From: Paenibacillus sp. BJ-4
GTDB lineage: Bacteria > Bacillota > Bacilli > Paenibacillales > Paenibacillaceae
Length of the DNA: 52,276 nt
NCBI RefSeq assembly: GCF_020404765.1
Contig: NZ_JAIVEM010000040.1
Location: 1-52,276, forward strand
Direction of reading: 5' to 3'
The notes below the pieces were generated by a model. It was not told where the DNA came from. It saw nothing but the letters and a program-made list of their open reading frames with translations, and searched no databases. Below are positions 1 to 8,576 of this stretch, piece by piece. Within the stretch, counting starts at the first letter, position 1. The number at the start of each line of letters is the position of its first letter. Position numbers and translations under genes: made by a program.

Positions 1-104
1 CCAACGATTTCAGGCCAAACTCAAACAGCGCGCGCCGATTGAGTACCGGCACGCGCTGGCTGCTTAGCCTTTTTTCACTTGTCTACTTGACAGGGGTATG
101 ACCA
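1..104 (+). mobile_element. Right end of an IS3-family insertion sequence (partial)
   Basis: The window opens inside the last codons of a transposase. Frame 2 reads RFQAKLKQRAPIEYRHALAA and stops at 65-67. A basic stretch followed by (P)xEYR is the usual tail of IS3/IS150-group DDE transposases. About 35 bases after the stop, the sequence ends in ...GGGGTATGACCA near 104, which fits an IS3-type terminal repeat ending in CA. The left end lies outside the window, so element length and intactness cannot be judged. The family call rests on the C-terminal motif only; the exact end base is inferred. Confidence 0.72.
2..67 (+). CDS. IS3-family transposase, C-terminal fragment at window edge
   Basis: The last 21 codons and the stop of a transposase are present. 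The catalytic DDE core is outside the window, so activity cannot be assessed. The PIEYR motif near the end is typical of IS3-family OrfB proteins. Confidence 0.65.
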   Translation, partial: QRFQAKLKQRAPIEYRHALAA

Positions 105-217
105 ATCATCGAGATACCCTTTTTGATTGCCGTCAATCTTCCAATAACTTGGATACACCTAAATTATAGTGTCATATATACGATGTTACATGTATTTCAT
201 TCTTTTGAGCACTCATC
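105..217. other. Short intergenic stretch between IS3 end and acyltransferase
   Basis: AT-rich, with no open frame I can support. A weak inverted repeat (GAGCAC near 208 and GTGCGCTC near 233) followed by a T-run could be a terminator for transcription coming from the IS. It overlaps the 3' end of the next gene and is only a suggestion. Confidence 0.35.
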
Positions 218-1345
218 TTAGTGATTGATGCTGTGCGCTCTTTTTTGTTTTAAGGATAACCGTTCACGACATACCTTTACCTTAATCTGCGCAAAGGCAT
301 AGACGACGCCGAAGGAGCAGGCCACAGTCGTCAGATAAACCAAAAGCAGCGCCATAAAGAAAGGAAGCTGGCCTATCAAGTCACCGAACAAGCGCAGCAC
401 AATGACCAGAATGAATACGTTCGCTGTAAAGGCCCGGTACGCGTAAGTCGAGAACCACTTGTAATAGGGAAGTGAACGGGAATCCACACTGATCAAATGC
501 CTTGCCAGCATGTAAATCAGGAAAATCACTACCAAACTGTACAAGGTCATGGACGGCTTCAGATAAATCAGATTACCAAATGACATATCCTCGAATCCAA
601 AGCTGAAAAATTCGCGATTTGTCCAAATGAGAATAAGCAGCATTACCGGAATGAGTATGAACTGAATCCCGCGAAGCACTCCGTCGAATTGTTTCTTATA
701 TACCCAAGCGATTCCACCTAGTAAAGCATAAATAAAATAACTGACGAAAAAGCGGTCAAGGTAACGCAGACTAATCGCATATGCTCCTTGGAATACGAAG
801 GTATCGTACATCCATAGCCACGCTCCAAAGATCACGAAGCTCACAATAAGCAGCGGAATGACCCGCGAAGGCTTAGCCAGATATTTGTAGCAGATGAAAA
901 TAAGGACAGGCATCAGCAATTGAAATTGCAACATCATCACCGTGTACCAAAACTGTGATGATGCATTACCGAGCACAAATGACTCGATGAACGTCCAGAA
1001 TGATGTAACGTGCTGATTAACCTGAATTTCCGGGAAGAAAATTAAGCCAGCCGCTGCCCACAGAAAATAAGGAATCACGAGCTCACCGAATTTTTCCTTG
1101 TAAAAATGGGATACCTTGGTAAGCTGATTATTTTTCACCATCCCATATACGATGGCAAAAATAAAGACTGGTGCAGTATACTTTACTATATTGAAAATAA
1201 CTCCTAATAAGGCTAGGTCATCATTAGTGTGTGCATACTTCAAAAACATTCCCAGAACGCTTTGCAAGATCGCTCCGCTGACGGCAAACACCTTTAAGAT
1301 GTCGCTTTCATTAATATTAACTTTTGGGCCTGTAGTGTTTTCCAT
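218..1345 (-). CDS. Acyltransferase-3 family integral membrane protein
   Basis: About 375 residues with roughly ten hydrophobic segments spread along the length, as in the acyltransferase-3 (OafA/ExoZ/IcaC-like) family that moves acyl groups onto surface sugars or lipids across the membrane. I chose ATG at 1345 because AAAGGGG lies 11 bases upstream. A GTG three codons earlier (1354) would sit only about 2 bases from that ribosome site. It lies 87 bases downstream of mdcG on the same strand, but nothing ties it functionally to malonate metabolism. The acyl donor and acceptor are unknown. The family assignment comes from overall topology rather than a diagnostic motif, so it is good but not certain. 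Confidence 0.72.
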   Translation of the reverse strand: MENTTGPKVNINESDILKVFAVSGAILQSVLGMFLKYAHTNDDLALLGVIFNIVKYTAPVFIFAIVYGMVKNNQLTKVSHFYKEKFGELVIPYFLWAAAGLIFFPEIQVNQHVTSFWTFIESFVLGNASSQFWYTVMMLQFQLLMPVLIFICYKYLAKPSRVIPLLIVSFVIFGAWLWMYDTFVFQGAYAISLRYLDRFFVSYFIYALLGGIAWVYKKQFDGVLRGIQFILIPVMLLILIWTNREFFSFGFEDMSFGNLIYLKPSMTLYSLVVIFLIYMLARHLISVDSRSLPYYKWFSTYAYRAFTANVFILVIVLRLFGDLIGQLPFFMALLLVYLTTVACSFGVVYAFAQIKVKVCRERLSLKQKRAHSINH

Positions 1346-1432
1346 AATACGCACTTCCCCTTTGAGAGCTTATGTTTGCATACGTCAAATGGTCGTGCAT
1401 TCCTCCCCTTTGCCGTTGGTATAGTGCATCCA

Positions 1433-2053
1433 TCATTGCCAAGGATTGTGGACGAGCTTGGGGCCCGAAGAAGTTCGCAGTACCACAGTGCTGGCCCGTC
1501 TCTCAAGAATTTCGCGCAGGACGTAGGCACCGTCTCTTGTCTCCAATTGAATATCAATTCGAACATCCAGATGCTCCAACTTGTGCACAAGTCTTTCAGC
1601 TGCTGCATAATCAATAGCCTCAGAACCATCTATAACAAGGTCAAGATCACTCGTTTCCTTCACAGTGGGGTATTGCGTCACTATTTCGAACCCCGCACTT
1701 CCCACTGGTCCCCAGCGCCAATCCAGCATGATTTCTGCTAATAAATCCATCACCTGCAGGACAGGCTGTTGCCGTCTCGTTGCAGATAAAGAGTTCCACA
1801 TCTGATGCTCCGCTATCGCATAAGGAGATACGAGCTGGCACACGCCCTCCGGGTCAAGCAAGGCCGCTTCCCGTTGATTTCGCTCCTGTCCACGTACTCC
1901 GACGGGAATACAACCATCCGCCGACGGCTCAGCTCGGCGAACGACCACAAAGGGGGTCCGCCTCAGCGAGGCGGTAACCCACTCCTTGTCTTCATTTAAG
2001 GAGAGATATTTCAAATTGGACACTTCAATCAGATCATGTGGACTGATTACCAT
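1433..2053 (-). CDS. mdcG: Malonate decarboxylase holo-ACP synthase (phosphoribosyl-dephospho-CoA transferase)
   Basis: MdcG transfers the 2'-(5''-triphosphoribosyl)-3'-dephospho-CoA group onto the serine of the carrier MdcC. The 206-residue length fits the family. The nucleotidyltransferase signature is visible: a glycine-serine turn GPVGSAGFE at about residues 115-123 and the acidic SDLDL at 135-139, which would bind metal. The ATG overlaps the stop of mdcDE by 7 bases, so the two are translationally coupled. It is the last gene of the mdc operon. The position and motif together make the call secure. Confidence 0.9.
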   Translation of the reverse strand: MVISPHDLIEVSNLKYLSLNEDKEWVTASLRRTPFVVVRRAEPSADGCIPVGVRGQERNQREAALLDPEGVCQLVSPYAIAEHQMWNSLSATRRQQPVLQVMDLLAEIMLDWRWGPVGSAGFEIVTQYPTVKETSDLDLVIDGSEAIDYAAAERLVHKLEHLDVRIDIQLETRDGAYVLREILERRASTVVLRTSSGPKLVHNPWQ

Positions 2054-3720
2054 TGCTCCAAAAGCGCATGTCGAACATTACGAGTTGCAGTCCGTCCGCC
2101 CGCCATAGCTTCTTTGGTCTGCAATCGGAAGCTAAGGTCGCGAGGCGCTCCTTTCGTACTCTCGATAGCCTCGGAAATGGTCCTTTCCACGATGGCTACA
2201 TCACTGCTCTGTGGATCGTCTGCATGGATACCGCTCAGCATCTGATATAATGCCCCCAGAGTACTGTAGCTACGAACGTCGTAGGCCATAGCTGGAACTT
2301 TCTTGGTAGCTTCATCAAGCTCGGCAATCGTCCGCTTGGTAATTCGAGCAGCAGAAGCCTTGGACATGGCCTGAATATTGACCTTGCTGTCATCCAGTGC
2401 GATCAAACGATTCGATTGCAGCCCATGCGCGAGGAAGCCTCCGGAAATCGCGTTACCGACGATCACACCGATGACCGGATGACCTTCTAATCTAGCGGTT
2501 GCGTAAGCATCTGCACTTGCAGCGAGGGCAAGGCTGATACCGACCATTTCTTCCTTATAGCCGTAGGCTTGACTCGGTACATCGATGATGGCAATGATCG
2601 GACGTTTGGTTTCTTTTTTCTCATCTTGATGGATTGCGTCCCTGATGATTTGAGCCACCGTCCAGCCTTCAAGCATACCGACCTCGCCGTTTCTGACACG
2701 CGGGAATCGGTTGGAGGCATCCGGAACAATGGCGACATATCTGCACAATTGCCCGTTCTTTTCCACGTCGGCCGCAAGTACTGAAGGAACATCGCTGACT
2801 GGGTGAGCAATGCCCGTCAAGCGAGAGAACCAGCGATAACCTCTACTGTCCGAAATGTCGGCCGCGCCCTCTTTTGCCAGCAGGACAGGCTGCTGCACAG
2901 GCTGTATCTGCTTATAAAATTCGCGATAACGCTCAGGTGTCCAAGGTTCTGTAGGATCAAGATTGCTTAACAGGGTCAGATAGAAATCGATTTGCTCTGT
3001 TTTAGCAGGCTTCGCCGGTGCCTTGAGCGCAGTATCAATCGCTTCGATCACTGCATCCGTCGTATCTTCCACCATTTCGTCAATCAATCCGGTTTGGAAG
3101 CGCTGGTTGGCTCCGATTGTGTTCCAAATCAAGGCTTTGTCGCTTGAGTCGAACTCCATAACCCCTGCTTCCTGCTCAATGACCTCCGGCCCGTTCAGAC
3201 CGAGGCGCGCTTTCTTCGTAGCAATCAGAGTGGTAAACAATTCGGCAGTAATGGACATTCCCCCAAATGCCCCTACGCGGCCCGGGATCAGTCCGATAAC
3301 AGGAACGTATTTACGCAGAGCAACGATCTGGGTGGCAATCTCCGAAATCGACAACAACCCGTAGTTCGCTTCCTGTAGCCGAACGCCCCCTGTATCGAAG
3401 ATCATGATGGGATACAGTTTGTTTCCTCTCTCATTCGCTTCCAGTGCCAGTTCGAGTGCTCCGGAAATTTTGGCTCCGCTGACTTCTCCAATCCCCCCTC
3501 CTTGAAAAGCGCCTTCCATCGAAATGATCAAGACCTTCTGTTTGCGTATTTCGCCAAGAGCCAGAATGATCCCGTCATCGCTCTGAGGAACAATGCCTTG
3601 CGGCTCTAGGTGGGGGGATTGGATTTTGTCCAACGGCCCAAGCATCTCACGGAAAGTCCCTTCGTCCAGCAACGCTTTGGCTCTCTCGCGTCCATTCAGC
3701 TCCACAAAACTATTCTGCAT
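2047..3720 (-). CDS. mdcDE: Malonate decarboxylase beta-gamma fusion (MdcD-MdcE)
   Basis: A 557-residue protein that joins two subunits normally encoded separately. Residues 1 to about 290 match the beta subunit MdcD: a crotonase-like carboxyltransferase half with GRVGAFGGMS and the following NGPEVIEQEAG. Residues from about 310 match the gamma subunit MdcE, with PSQAYGYKEE and GNAISGGFLAHG. The pair decarboxylates malonyl-S-MdcC to acetyl-S-MdcC, without biotin. The linker around residues 285-310 keeps an open frame. Translation starts 11 bases inside the end of mdcC. The gene is unbroken, and both halves keep their glycine-rich active-site loops. Confidence 0.93.
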   Translation of the reverse strand: MQNSFVELNGRERAKALLDEGTFREMLGPLDKIQSPHLEPQGIVPQSDDGIILALGEIRKQKVLIISMEGAFQGGGIGEVSGAKISGALELALEANERGNKLYPIMIFDTGGVRLQEANYGLLSISEIATQIVALRKYVPVIGLIPGRVGAFGGMSITAELFTTLIATKKARLGLNGPEVIEQEAGVMEFDSSDKALIWNTIGANQRFQTGLIDEMVEDTTDAVIEAIDTALKAPAKPAKTEQIDFYLTLLSNLDPTEPWTPERYREFYKQIQPVQQPVLLAKEGAADISDSRGYRWFSRLTGIAHPVSDVPSVLAADVEKNGQLCRYVAIVPDASNRFPRVRNGEVGMLEGWTVAQIIRDAIHQDEKKETKRPIIAIIDVPSQAYGYKEEMVGISLALAASADAYATARLEGHPVIGVIVGNAISGGFLAHGLQSNRLIALDDSKVNIQAMSKASAARITKRTIAELDEATKKVPAMAYDVRSYSTLGALYQMLSGIHADDPQSSDVAIVERTISEAIESTKGAPRDLSFRLQTKEAMAGGRTATRNVRHALLEQW

Positions 3721-4009
3721 AGTCTAGCACCTCCAACACTTGCGTAAATCTAAGCATAACTACACCCGGAGTAGCTCCGAAGTCATGAACTGTAATATTG
3801 GCAATAATCGGATAACGGTTAAAAAAACGGGTCAAAACATTCTCCCATACTTGTCCAAATCCTTCACTGCCTGTTAAAATGCTAACGTTGGTGGTCTGGC
3901 CTTCCACAGGCTCTACAATAATCTCCAAATCCCCCGAACCCACAACACCAATATGTGCCGGCTTGCGGATGGGCTTTGTTGTTTGATATTGAAACTGTAA
4001 TTTTTCCAT
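3710..4009 (-). CDS. mdcC: Malonate decarboxylase acyl carrier protein (delta subunit)
   Basis: A 99-residue carrier of the malonyl and acetyl groups. The N-terminal GVVGSGDLEI has Ser25 as the expected attachment site of the phosphoribosyl-dephospho-CoA arm made by MdcB and added by MdcG. The rest alternates beta strands and one helix, as in CitD/MdcC-type carriers. A GGAGGTG ribosome site lies about 11 bases upstream of the ATG. It is the third product needed for the catalytic complex with MdcA and MdcDE. The stop lies 11 bases inside mdcDE. Confidence 0.93.
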   Translation of the reverse strand: MEKLQFQYQTTKPIRKPAHIGVVGSGDLEIIVEPVEGQTTNVSILTGSEGFGQVWENVLTRFFNRYPIIANITVHDFGATPGVVMLRFTQVLEVLDYAE

Positions 4010-4036
4010 CCTTCAGAACACCTCCAATTAAAAGTA

Positions 4037-4852
4037 TCAATCAATAAGAAATAATGTGGCAGCTAGCAGGTCGGCACTGCCTCCGGGTGAGAGTTGTCTA
4101 ACATTGCAATACTCGGACAAGCGGTAGAGCAGCTTTCTGCCCGACTGGGTTCTGAATCCGTCTGCTGCAAGGAACGCTGCGGACATTCTCTGAATCGCCA
4201 TCAGATCCGTCAACTGACCGCGATGCAGGATGCAGGTATCATCCACACTTGCCATCAAGGCCAATAAAGCCTCTATGCGTGCTTCCACCTCTGTCTTCCC
4301 ACAAGCCCTGGCGCGCAGCAAAGCAGGCAAAGCTTCGTCCCGGATGTGCGGAAAGCCTAGCTTCGCTTCTTCCTCTGCCCCCACTACCGTGTATTTCTTC
4401 TTTACCGATTGTCCATTCGTCTGCTGTACCGGGCGATACCGGTCATGGAACGATGCAATTCTTCCTGCAATGCTCATAATCTGATGTGGGTTCCGTTCCT
4501 TTGGAAAGGCTGCCCGTGCACTGGTTAAAAGACCAAGGGCCCAAATGGCACCCTTATGTGTATTGACACCGTTCGTTGCACTGAGCATTACATTCTCGCC
4601 TTCTCTCCCGATTAGAGCTATCTGCTCGCGCAAAGTCTGGTCCACCGGGTGAAGATACGACACAATGGCTATTTCCCGAAACGTATCCTCCAATACGCTT
4701 GCGGATGTAAGCATTAGATCGATGGACATATCTGTATGAGAGCCATTGTCTCTGGCATCGACAAGTCCAGGCTTGGGCGTAAGAAGAGCCTCTTCCATCA
4801 GTGCCTTTACAGCTTTGGCAGCCAGAGAAGCCGCGAAAGCTGAATGATTCAT
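4037..4852 (-). CDS. mdcB: Triphosphoribosyl-dephospho-CoA synthase
   Basis: MdcB/CitG family enzyme that condenses dephospho-CoA with ATP to make the prosthetic group precursor for MdcC. The family signature TPKPGLVDARDNGSHTDM is present near the N-terminus, and a second conserved stretch NGVNTHKGAIWALG follows. About 271 residues from ATG 4852. A longer frame reaches 4900 inside mdcA, but its extra N-terminus has no family character. Neither start has a strong ribosome site, so coupling to the mdcA stop at 4866 is likely. It sits between mdcA and mdcC. Confidence 0.9.
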   Translation of the reverse strand: MNHSAFAASLAAKAVKALMEEALLTPKPGLVDARDNGSHTDMSIDLMLTSASVLEDTFREIAIVSYLHPVDQTLREQIALIGREGENVMLSATNGVNTHKGAIWALGLLTSARAAFPKERNPHQIMSIAGRIASFHDRYRPVQQTNGQSVKKKYTVVGAEEEAKLGFPHIRDEALPALLRARACGKTEVEARIEALLALMASVDDTCILHRGQLTDLMAIQRMSAAFLAADGFRTQSGRKLLYRLSEYCNVRQLSPGGSADLLAATLFLID

Positions 4853-4865
4853 CGTGAGCACGACT

Positions 4866-6512
4866 TTAAGACCAACTCCGGAATTTAGCCGGCGGATCAT
4901 ACAATCCGTCCGACCAATCTACGAGGTCGTTAATCGTCTGTGCTGCCAGCAGCGATCGCTTGGCTTGTCTGCGCATGATCCCAAGATCCTCCGGATAGGC
5001 CACGATCCCTCTGTCACGCAGCAGGCTTACATCGCTCTCATTACTTTCCATCCCTAAAGGCGTTACGCCTCCGATTGCCGCGAGCGCCTTCTTTCTCTCC
5101 TCTATGCTGTCCGTCTTGTAGAGGTATGCGATGCCTTCCTCGGTGAGGACGTGGGTGACATCATCCCCGTAAATCATGACCGGCGTAATGGCGAGACCAG
5201 ATTCATCCTTCACCTTGATGGCATCTAGCGAATCCACAAAGACTGGCTTTTTGTTGGCACCGTATGTTTCAACCATCTGCACGACCAATTTCCGACCTTT
5301 GGAGAGTTCCGTCGGGCGCTCGATCATGTCAAGCCAGGCAGGAGTCGCATGTCGCCGCCCCCGAGGATCATGCCCCATATTGGGCGCTCCCCCAAAACCG
5401 GACAGTCTGCCGGAAGTAACGGTAGACGAATTGCCCGCGCAGTCCATTTGTAACGTTGATCCGATAAACATATCTACAGCGAATTGGCCTGCAACCTGAC
5501 ACATCGCACGGTTAGAGCGCATAGATCCGTCCTTGCCGACGAAGAACACGTCGGAACGAGCAGCAATGTATTTCTCCATACCGACCTCGCCTCCAAAGCT
5601 GTGAATGCTTTCGACCCAGCCGGATTCAATCGCTGGAATCAAAGTCGGATGCGGATTCAGGGCCCAGTGCTTGGCAATCTTCCCTTTCAGGCCGAGCTGC
5701 TCACCATAGGTCGGCAGCAGAAGCTCAATCGCTGCAGTATTAAAGCCGATGCCGTGATTAAGCGACTGTACCTGATGTTTTCCATAAATGCCCTTGATCG
5801 CCATCATGCCCATCAGGATTTGCAGTTCAGTGATATTCTGCGGATCACGGGTAAACAGTGCTTCCAATGCGTACGGTTTGTCGGCTTGTACAATGACGTC
5901 AACCCAGGAGGCTGGAATATCGGTTCTCGGCAGCTCGTCCACGATTTCGTTGACCTGCACGATCACGATCCCATCCTTGAAAGCGGCCGCTTCCACGATC
6001 GTCGGAGTTTCTTCCGTATTGTTTCCCGTATACAGATTGCCCTCGCGATCTGATTTGTCTGCCGCTACCAGCACCACATCTGGAATAAGGTCAATGAAGA
6101 GCCGTCCGAACAATTCCAAATACGTATGGATGTCACCGAGCTTAAGCGTCCCGTCATCAATCATTTGCGCAACACGCAGGCTTTGGGAGCCACTGTAGGA
6201 GAAGTCTAGCTTCCCGGCGATGCCTTTCTCGAAAACATCTAAATGTTCGGGTCTTGAAATGCTGGACATAATCATATGCAGATCATGCACCTTGCCAGGA
6301 TCGACTTCCAGCAGCTTTTGGGAAAGGAAGGACGCTTGCTTCTGGTTATCTCCTTCCAGGACGACCTTTGCGCCTGGCTCGATTAGCGCCTCCATCAGGT
6401 CGACGATTCGGGAGGAGTCGATGTATTTTCCGTCCAGCCACTTTTCCACCTTTCCTAACTTTTCCTGCTTTTTATCACGTTTTTGTGACCAGGATCGCAG
6501 TACTTTATTCAT
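4866..6512 (-). CDS. mdcA: Malonate decarboxylase alpha subunit (acetyl-S-ACP:malonate ACP transferase)
   Basis: A 548-residue CoA-transferase-like protein that exchanges malonate for acetate on the MdcC carrier. The N-terminus (RSWSQKRDKKQEKLG...) and the glycine-rich GRLSGFGGAPNMGHDPRGRR, near residue 385, are typical of MdcA. Start chosen at 6512: its ATG overlaps the mdcH stop as ATGA, and GGAG lies 9-10 bases upstream. The longer frame to 6530 would begin before that ribosome site. It is the second gene of the operon and shows no damage. Confidence 0.94.
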   Translation of the reverse strand: MNKVLRSWSQKRDKKQEKLGKVEKWLDGKYIDSSRIVDLMEALIEPGAKVVLEGDNQKQASFLSQKLLEVDPGKVHDLHMIMSSISRPEHLDVFEKGIAGKLDFSYSGSQSLRVAQMIDDGTLKLGDIHTYLELFGRLFIDLIPDVVLVAADKSDREGNLYTGNNTEETPTIVEAAAFKDGIVIVQVNEIVDELPRTDIPASWVDVIVQADKPYALEALFTRDPQNITELQILMGMMAIKGIYGKHQVQSLNHGIGFNTAAIELLLPTYGEQLGLKGKIAKHWALNPHPTLIPAIESGWVESIHSFGGEVGMEKYIAARSDVFFVGKDGSMRSNRAMCQVAGQFAVDMFIGSTLQMDCAGNSSTVTSGRLSGFGGAPNMGHDPRGRRHATPAWLDMIERPTELSKGRKLVVQMVETYGANKKPVFVDSLDAIKVKDESGLAITPVMIYGDDVTHVLTEEGIAYLYKTDSIEERKKALAAIGGVTPLGMESNESDVSLLRDRGIVAYPEDLGIMRRQAKRSLLAAQTINDLVDWSDGLYDPPAKFRSWS

Positions 6513-7420
6513 TCTTCTTGCTCCTTCCATTTTCTAATCAGATACTGAGTCGCTTCCAGACCGATCTCGTCCACGGCTATTTGCCGGGTATCCTTGTGGG
6601 CTTGCTTGACAAGTCTGGAAAGAGTATGACCCGGCGGCATCTCGATGAAACAGTCAGCTCCCGATTCGACGCAGACAGCCGCCATATCCATCCACCGGAC
6701 GGGATATGCTACGTTTAGGGCAAGGTCCTCCGCGATTTTTTCCTTGGCTGTCGTCTTTCTGCCCGTATGATTCACCAAATATGGTATTAGAGCGTCCCGC
6801 AAAGAAAAAGTGTGTATTTTCAGCAATAGCTTATTGGCTACCTCTGACATCAGCGGGGAGTGTGAAGGAATCGGAACCTTCAGAAGCGCCGTTTTAGCGG
6901 TCCCAAGCTCTTTCACATGCATAAATGCTTTATTTAACCCTGCCAATGATCCGGATACGACGATTTGCTGCTCTGCGTTTATATTCGAGAGGTAGACTGG
7001 CGTCGCCTCGCTTTGGGAGAGAATCACGGCTTGTTGAACCTCTGCCTTCGTAAGCCCAATAATCACACCCATTCCATAGCCTTCAGGGAAGGCTTCTTCC
7101 ATCAACCGGGCACGGAGCCATACGATCCGAAGCGCATCCTCGAACGAGAGAACTCCCGCGATGACCGCTGCAGGAAATGCACCAATGGAATGCCCTGCCA
7201 CGAATTGGGGCCGGATACCCTGCTCGATCAACTGGTAGGCTATTGCAGTCTCCTTAACGAAGAGTGCCGTCTGAATCCAGACCGTTGAGTCCATAGCCAC
7301 CTCATCGTCACGCAGTTCAGTTCCGATGATACTTGTTGCCTTTTTCACATACTCGGGCACATCTTGGAGCATTCCAGGAACCTGTGACCCCTGACCGGGA
7401 AATGTAAAAACGATGTTCAG
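6509..7420 (-). CDS. mdcH: Malonyl-CoA:ACP transacylase of malonate decarboxylase, non-standard start
   Basis: MdcH primes the carrier with malonyl from malonyl-CoA. The first ATG in frame (7372) would cut off the conserved N-terminal loop FPGQGSQ, which is encoded just upstream. The frame is open back to a TAA but holds no ATG, GTG or TTG. A clear ribosome site, AAAGGTGG, lies 7-8 bases before CTG at 7418-7420, so I place the start there; ATT at 7421-7423 is the alternative. From the CTG the protein has 303 residues, normal for the family. The catalytic serine lies in GHSIG at about residue 78. It is the first gene of the operon, whereas mdcH is usually last. Confidence 0.88.
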   Translation of the reverse strand: MNIVFTFPGQGSQVPGMLQDVPEYVKKATSIIGTELRDDEVAMDSTVWIQTALFVKETAIAYQLIEQGIRPQFVAGHSIGAFPAAVIAGVLSFEDALRIVWLRARLMEEAFPEGYGMGVIIGLTKAEVQQAVILSQSEATPVYLSNINAEQQIVVSGSLAGLNKAFMHVKELGTAKTALLKVPIPSHSPLMSEVANKLLLKIHTFSLRDALIPYLVNHTGRKTTAKEKIAEDLALNVAYPVRWMDMAAVCVESGADCFIEMPPGHTLSRLVKQAHKDTRQIAVDEIGLEATQYLIRKWKEQEE

Positions 7421-7462
7421 AATCTCACCACCTTTTGCGGATTCATCTTCTTTACATTGTTA

Positions 7463-7491
7463 ATTGTAAGAAGTGAACAAATACCTGTAAA
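7463..7491 (-). promoter_or_regulatory. Likely sigma-A promoter of the mdc operon
   Basis: On the minus strand TTTACA is followed after 17 bases by TACAAT, close to the sigma-A consensus. It points at mdcH, whose likely start codon is about 43 bases downstream of the -10 box. It lies in the gap shared with the divergent LysR gene. Confidence 0.6.
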
Positions 7492-7514
7492 ATATATATA
7501 TTCACATATAATCG

Positions 7515-7530
7515 ATAACCTAATGGTTAT
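7515..7530. promoter_or_regulatory. Palindromic candidate operator for the LysR regulator
   Basis: ATAACC and GGTTAT flank a 4-base spacer, giving a perfect inverted repeat that also fits the T-N11-A pattern of LysR-type sites. It lies just downstream of a TATAAT (7507-7512) that would serve the regulator gene and 24 bases upstream of the mdc -35 box. This placement fits autorepression plus control of mdc. Binding is inference. Confidence 0.5.
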
Positions 7531-7548
7531 AAAGGGGATTACTTCACT

Positions 7549-8421
7549 ATGGATTATTTGCAGCTTAAGTATTTTCAAGTGACCTCGAAGTATGAGCATG
7601 TCACACGTGCCGCGAACGAGTTGTTTATCTCACAGCCTGCCTTAAGTAAAATGATTAGAAACCTGGAGACGGAATTGGGTGTGCAGCTATTTGACCGCGA
7701 AGGAAAACATATCGTGCTGAATGAATATGGAAAGAAGTTCCTAAAAAGAGTGAACCAGTCGCTATCAGCGTTAGAGCAAGGCATATCCGAAGTCAAAGAA
7801 ATGAAGAACGAAAAGGTAGAGGTCATCACGTTATACGTCGCCGTCGGCTCTATGCTATTGCCCAACCTTGTCGGTAAGTTTCGCGATCTCTACCCGCAAA
7901 TTAGATTCAACCTGACCCAGCACCCTGCGATGATGAAGAAAGGACTGGCGTACGATTTTGCGATTACGTCCGAAGAGTTGGCGGGCAACGAGCATGCGAT
8001 CCTGCTGGAGGAGGAAATTTTGATTGGCTTACCAAAATCTCATCCTCTGAGCGTTCAGGACACCGTATTCCTGAAAGATCTGGAGCATGAGAAGTTTATC
8101 AGCCTTACACCTGGTAATTCGCTTAGGAAAACAACGGACCGCTTTTTTACTCACATCCCTTTTGAACCGAACATCGTCTTTGAAAGTGATGATCCGGCTA
8201 CGGTAAGAGGGTTGATTCAAACCGGACTTGGCATCTCCTTTATTCCTTCTATCCTGTGGAGGAACGTCGTAACCGAAGACATCAAGCTGCTTTCAATCAG
8301 GGAGCCTCAATGTATGCGAACAATCTATCTGTCCTATCCTCCTGGGGAACTGCACACCGATATAGAGAAATCGTTCTTCGAATTCATCATTAGATTTTTC
8401 CAAGATATTGCTCAGCATTGA
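7549..8421 (+). CDS. mdcR: LysR-type regulator, probable malonate-responsive activator of mdc
   Basis: A 290-residue LysR-family protein. Residues 1-60 form the winged helix-turn-helix with the usual AANELFISQPALSKMIRNLE; the remainder is the two-lobed effector-binding domain. AAAGGGG lies 11 bases before the ATG. It is divergent from the malonate decarboxylase operon, the common arrangement for LysR activators of catabolic genes, so malonate or malonyl-CoA is a likely effector. The symbol is given by position; the family itself is certain. Confidence 0.82.
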   Translation: MDYLQLKYFQVTSKYEHVTRAANELFISQPALSKMIRNLETELGVQLFDREGKHIVLNEYGKKFLKRVNQSLSALEQGISEVKEMKNEKVEVITLYVAVGSMLLPNLVGKFRDLYPQIRFNLTQHPAMMKKGLAYDFAITSEELAGNEHAILLEEEILIGLPKSHPLSVQDTVFLKDLEHEKFISLTPGNSLRKTTDRFFTHIPFEPNIVFESDDPATVRGLIQTGLGISFIPSILWRNVVTEDIKLLSIREPQCMRTIYLSYPPGELHTDIEKSFFEFIIRFFQDIAQH

Positions 8422-8576
8422 CGATTTAGATGCCTTTTGACATAATATCGTTTCAATTTTTTTGTTTTTGGTTAAGACAATGCACATAAATGGGTAATAG
8501 CTTCATATGATGGAGCTAAACCATTTATAACTAGTTCAGCAGGCAGATTATCTCAGACAGCAAGGAGGGAAATGAT

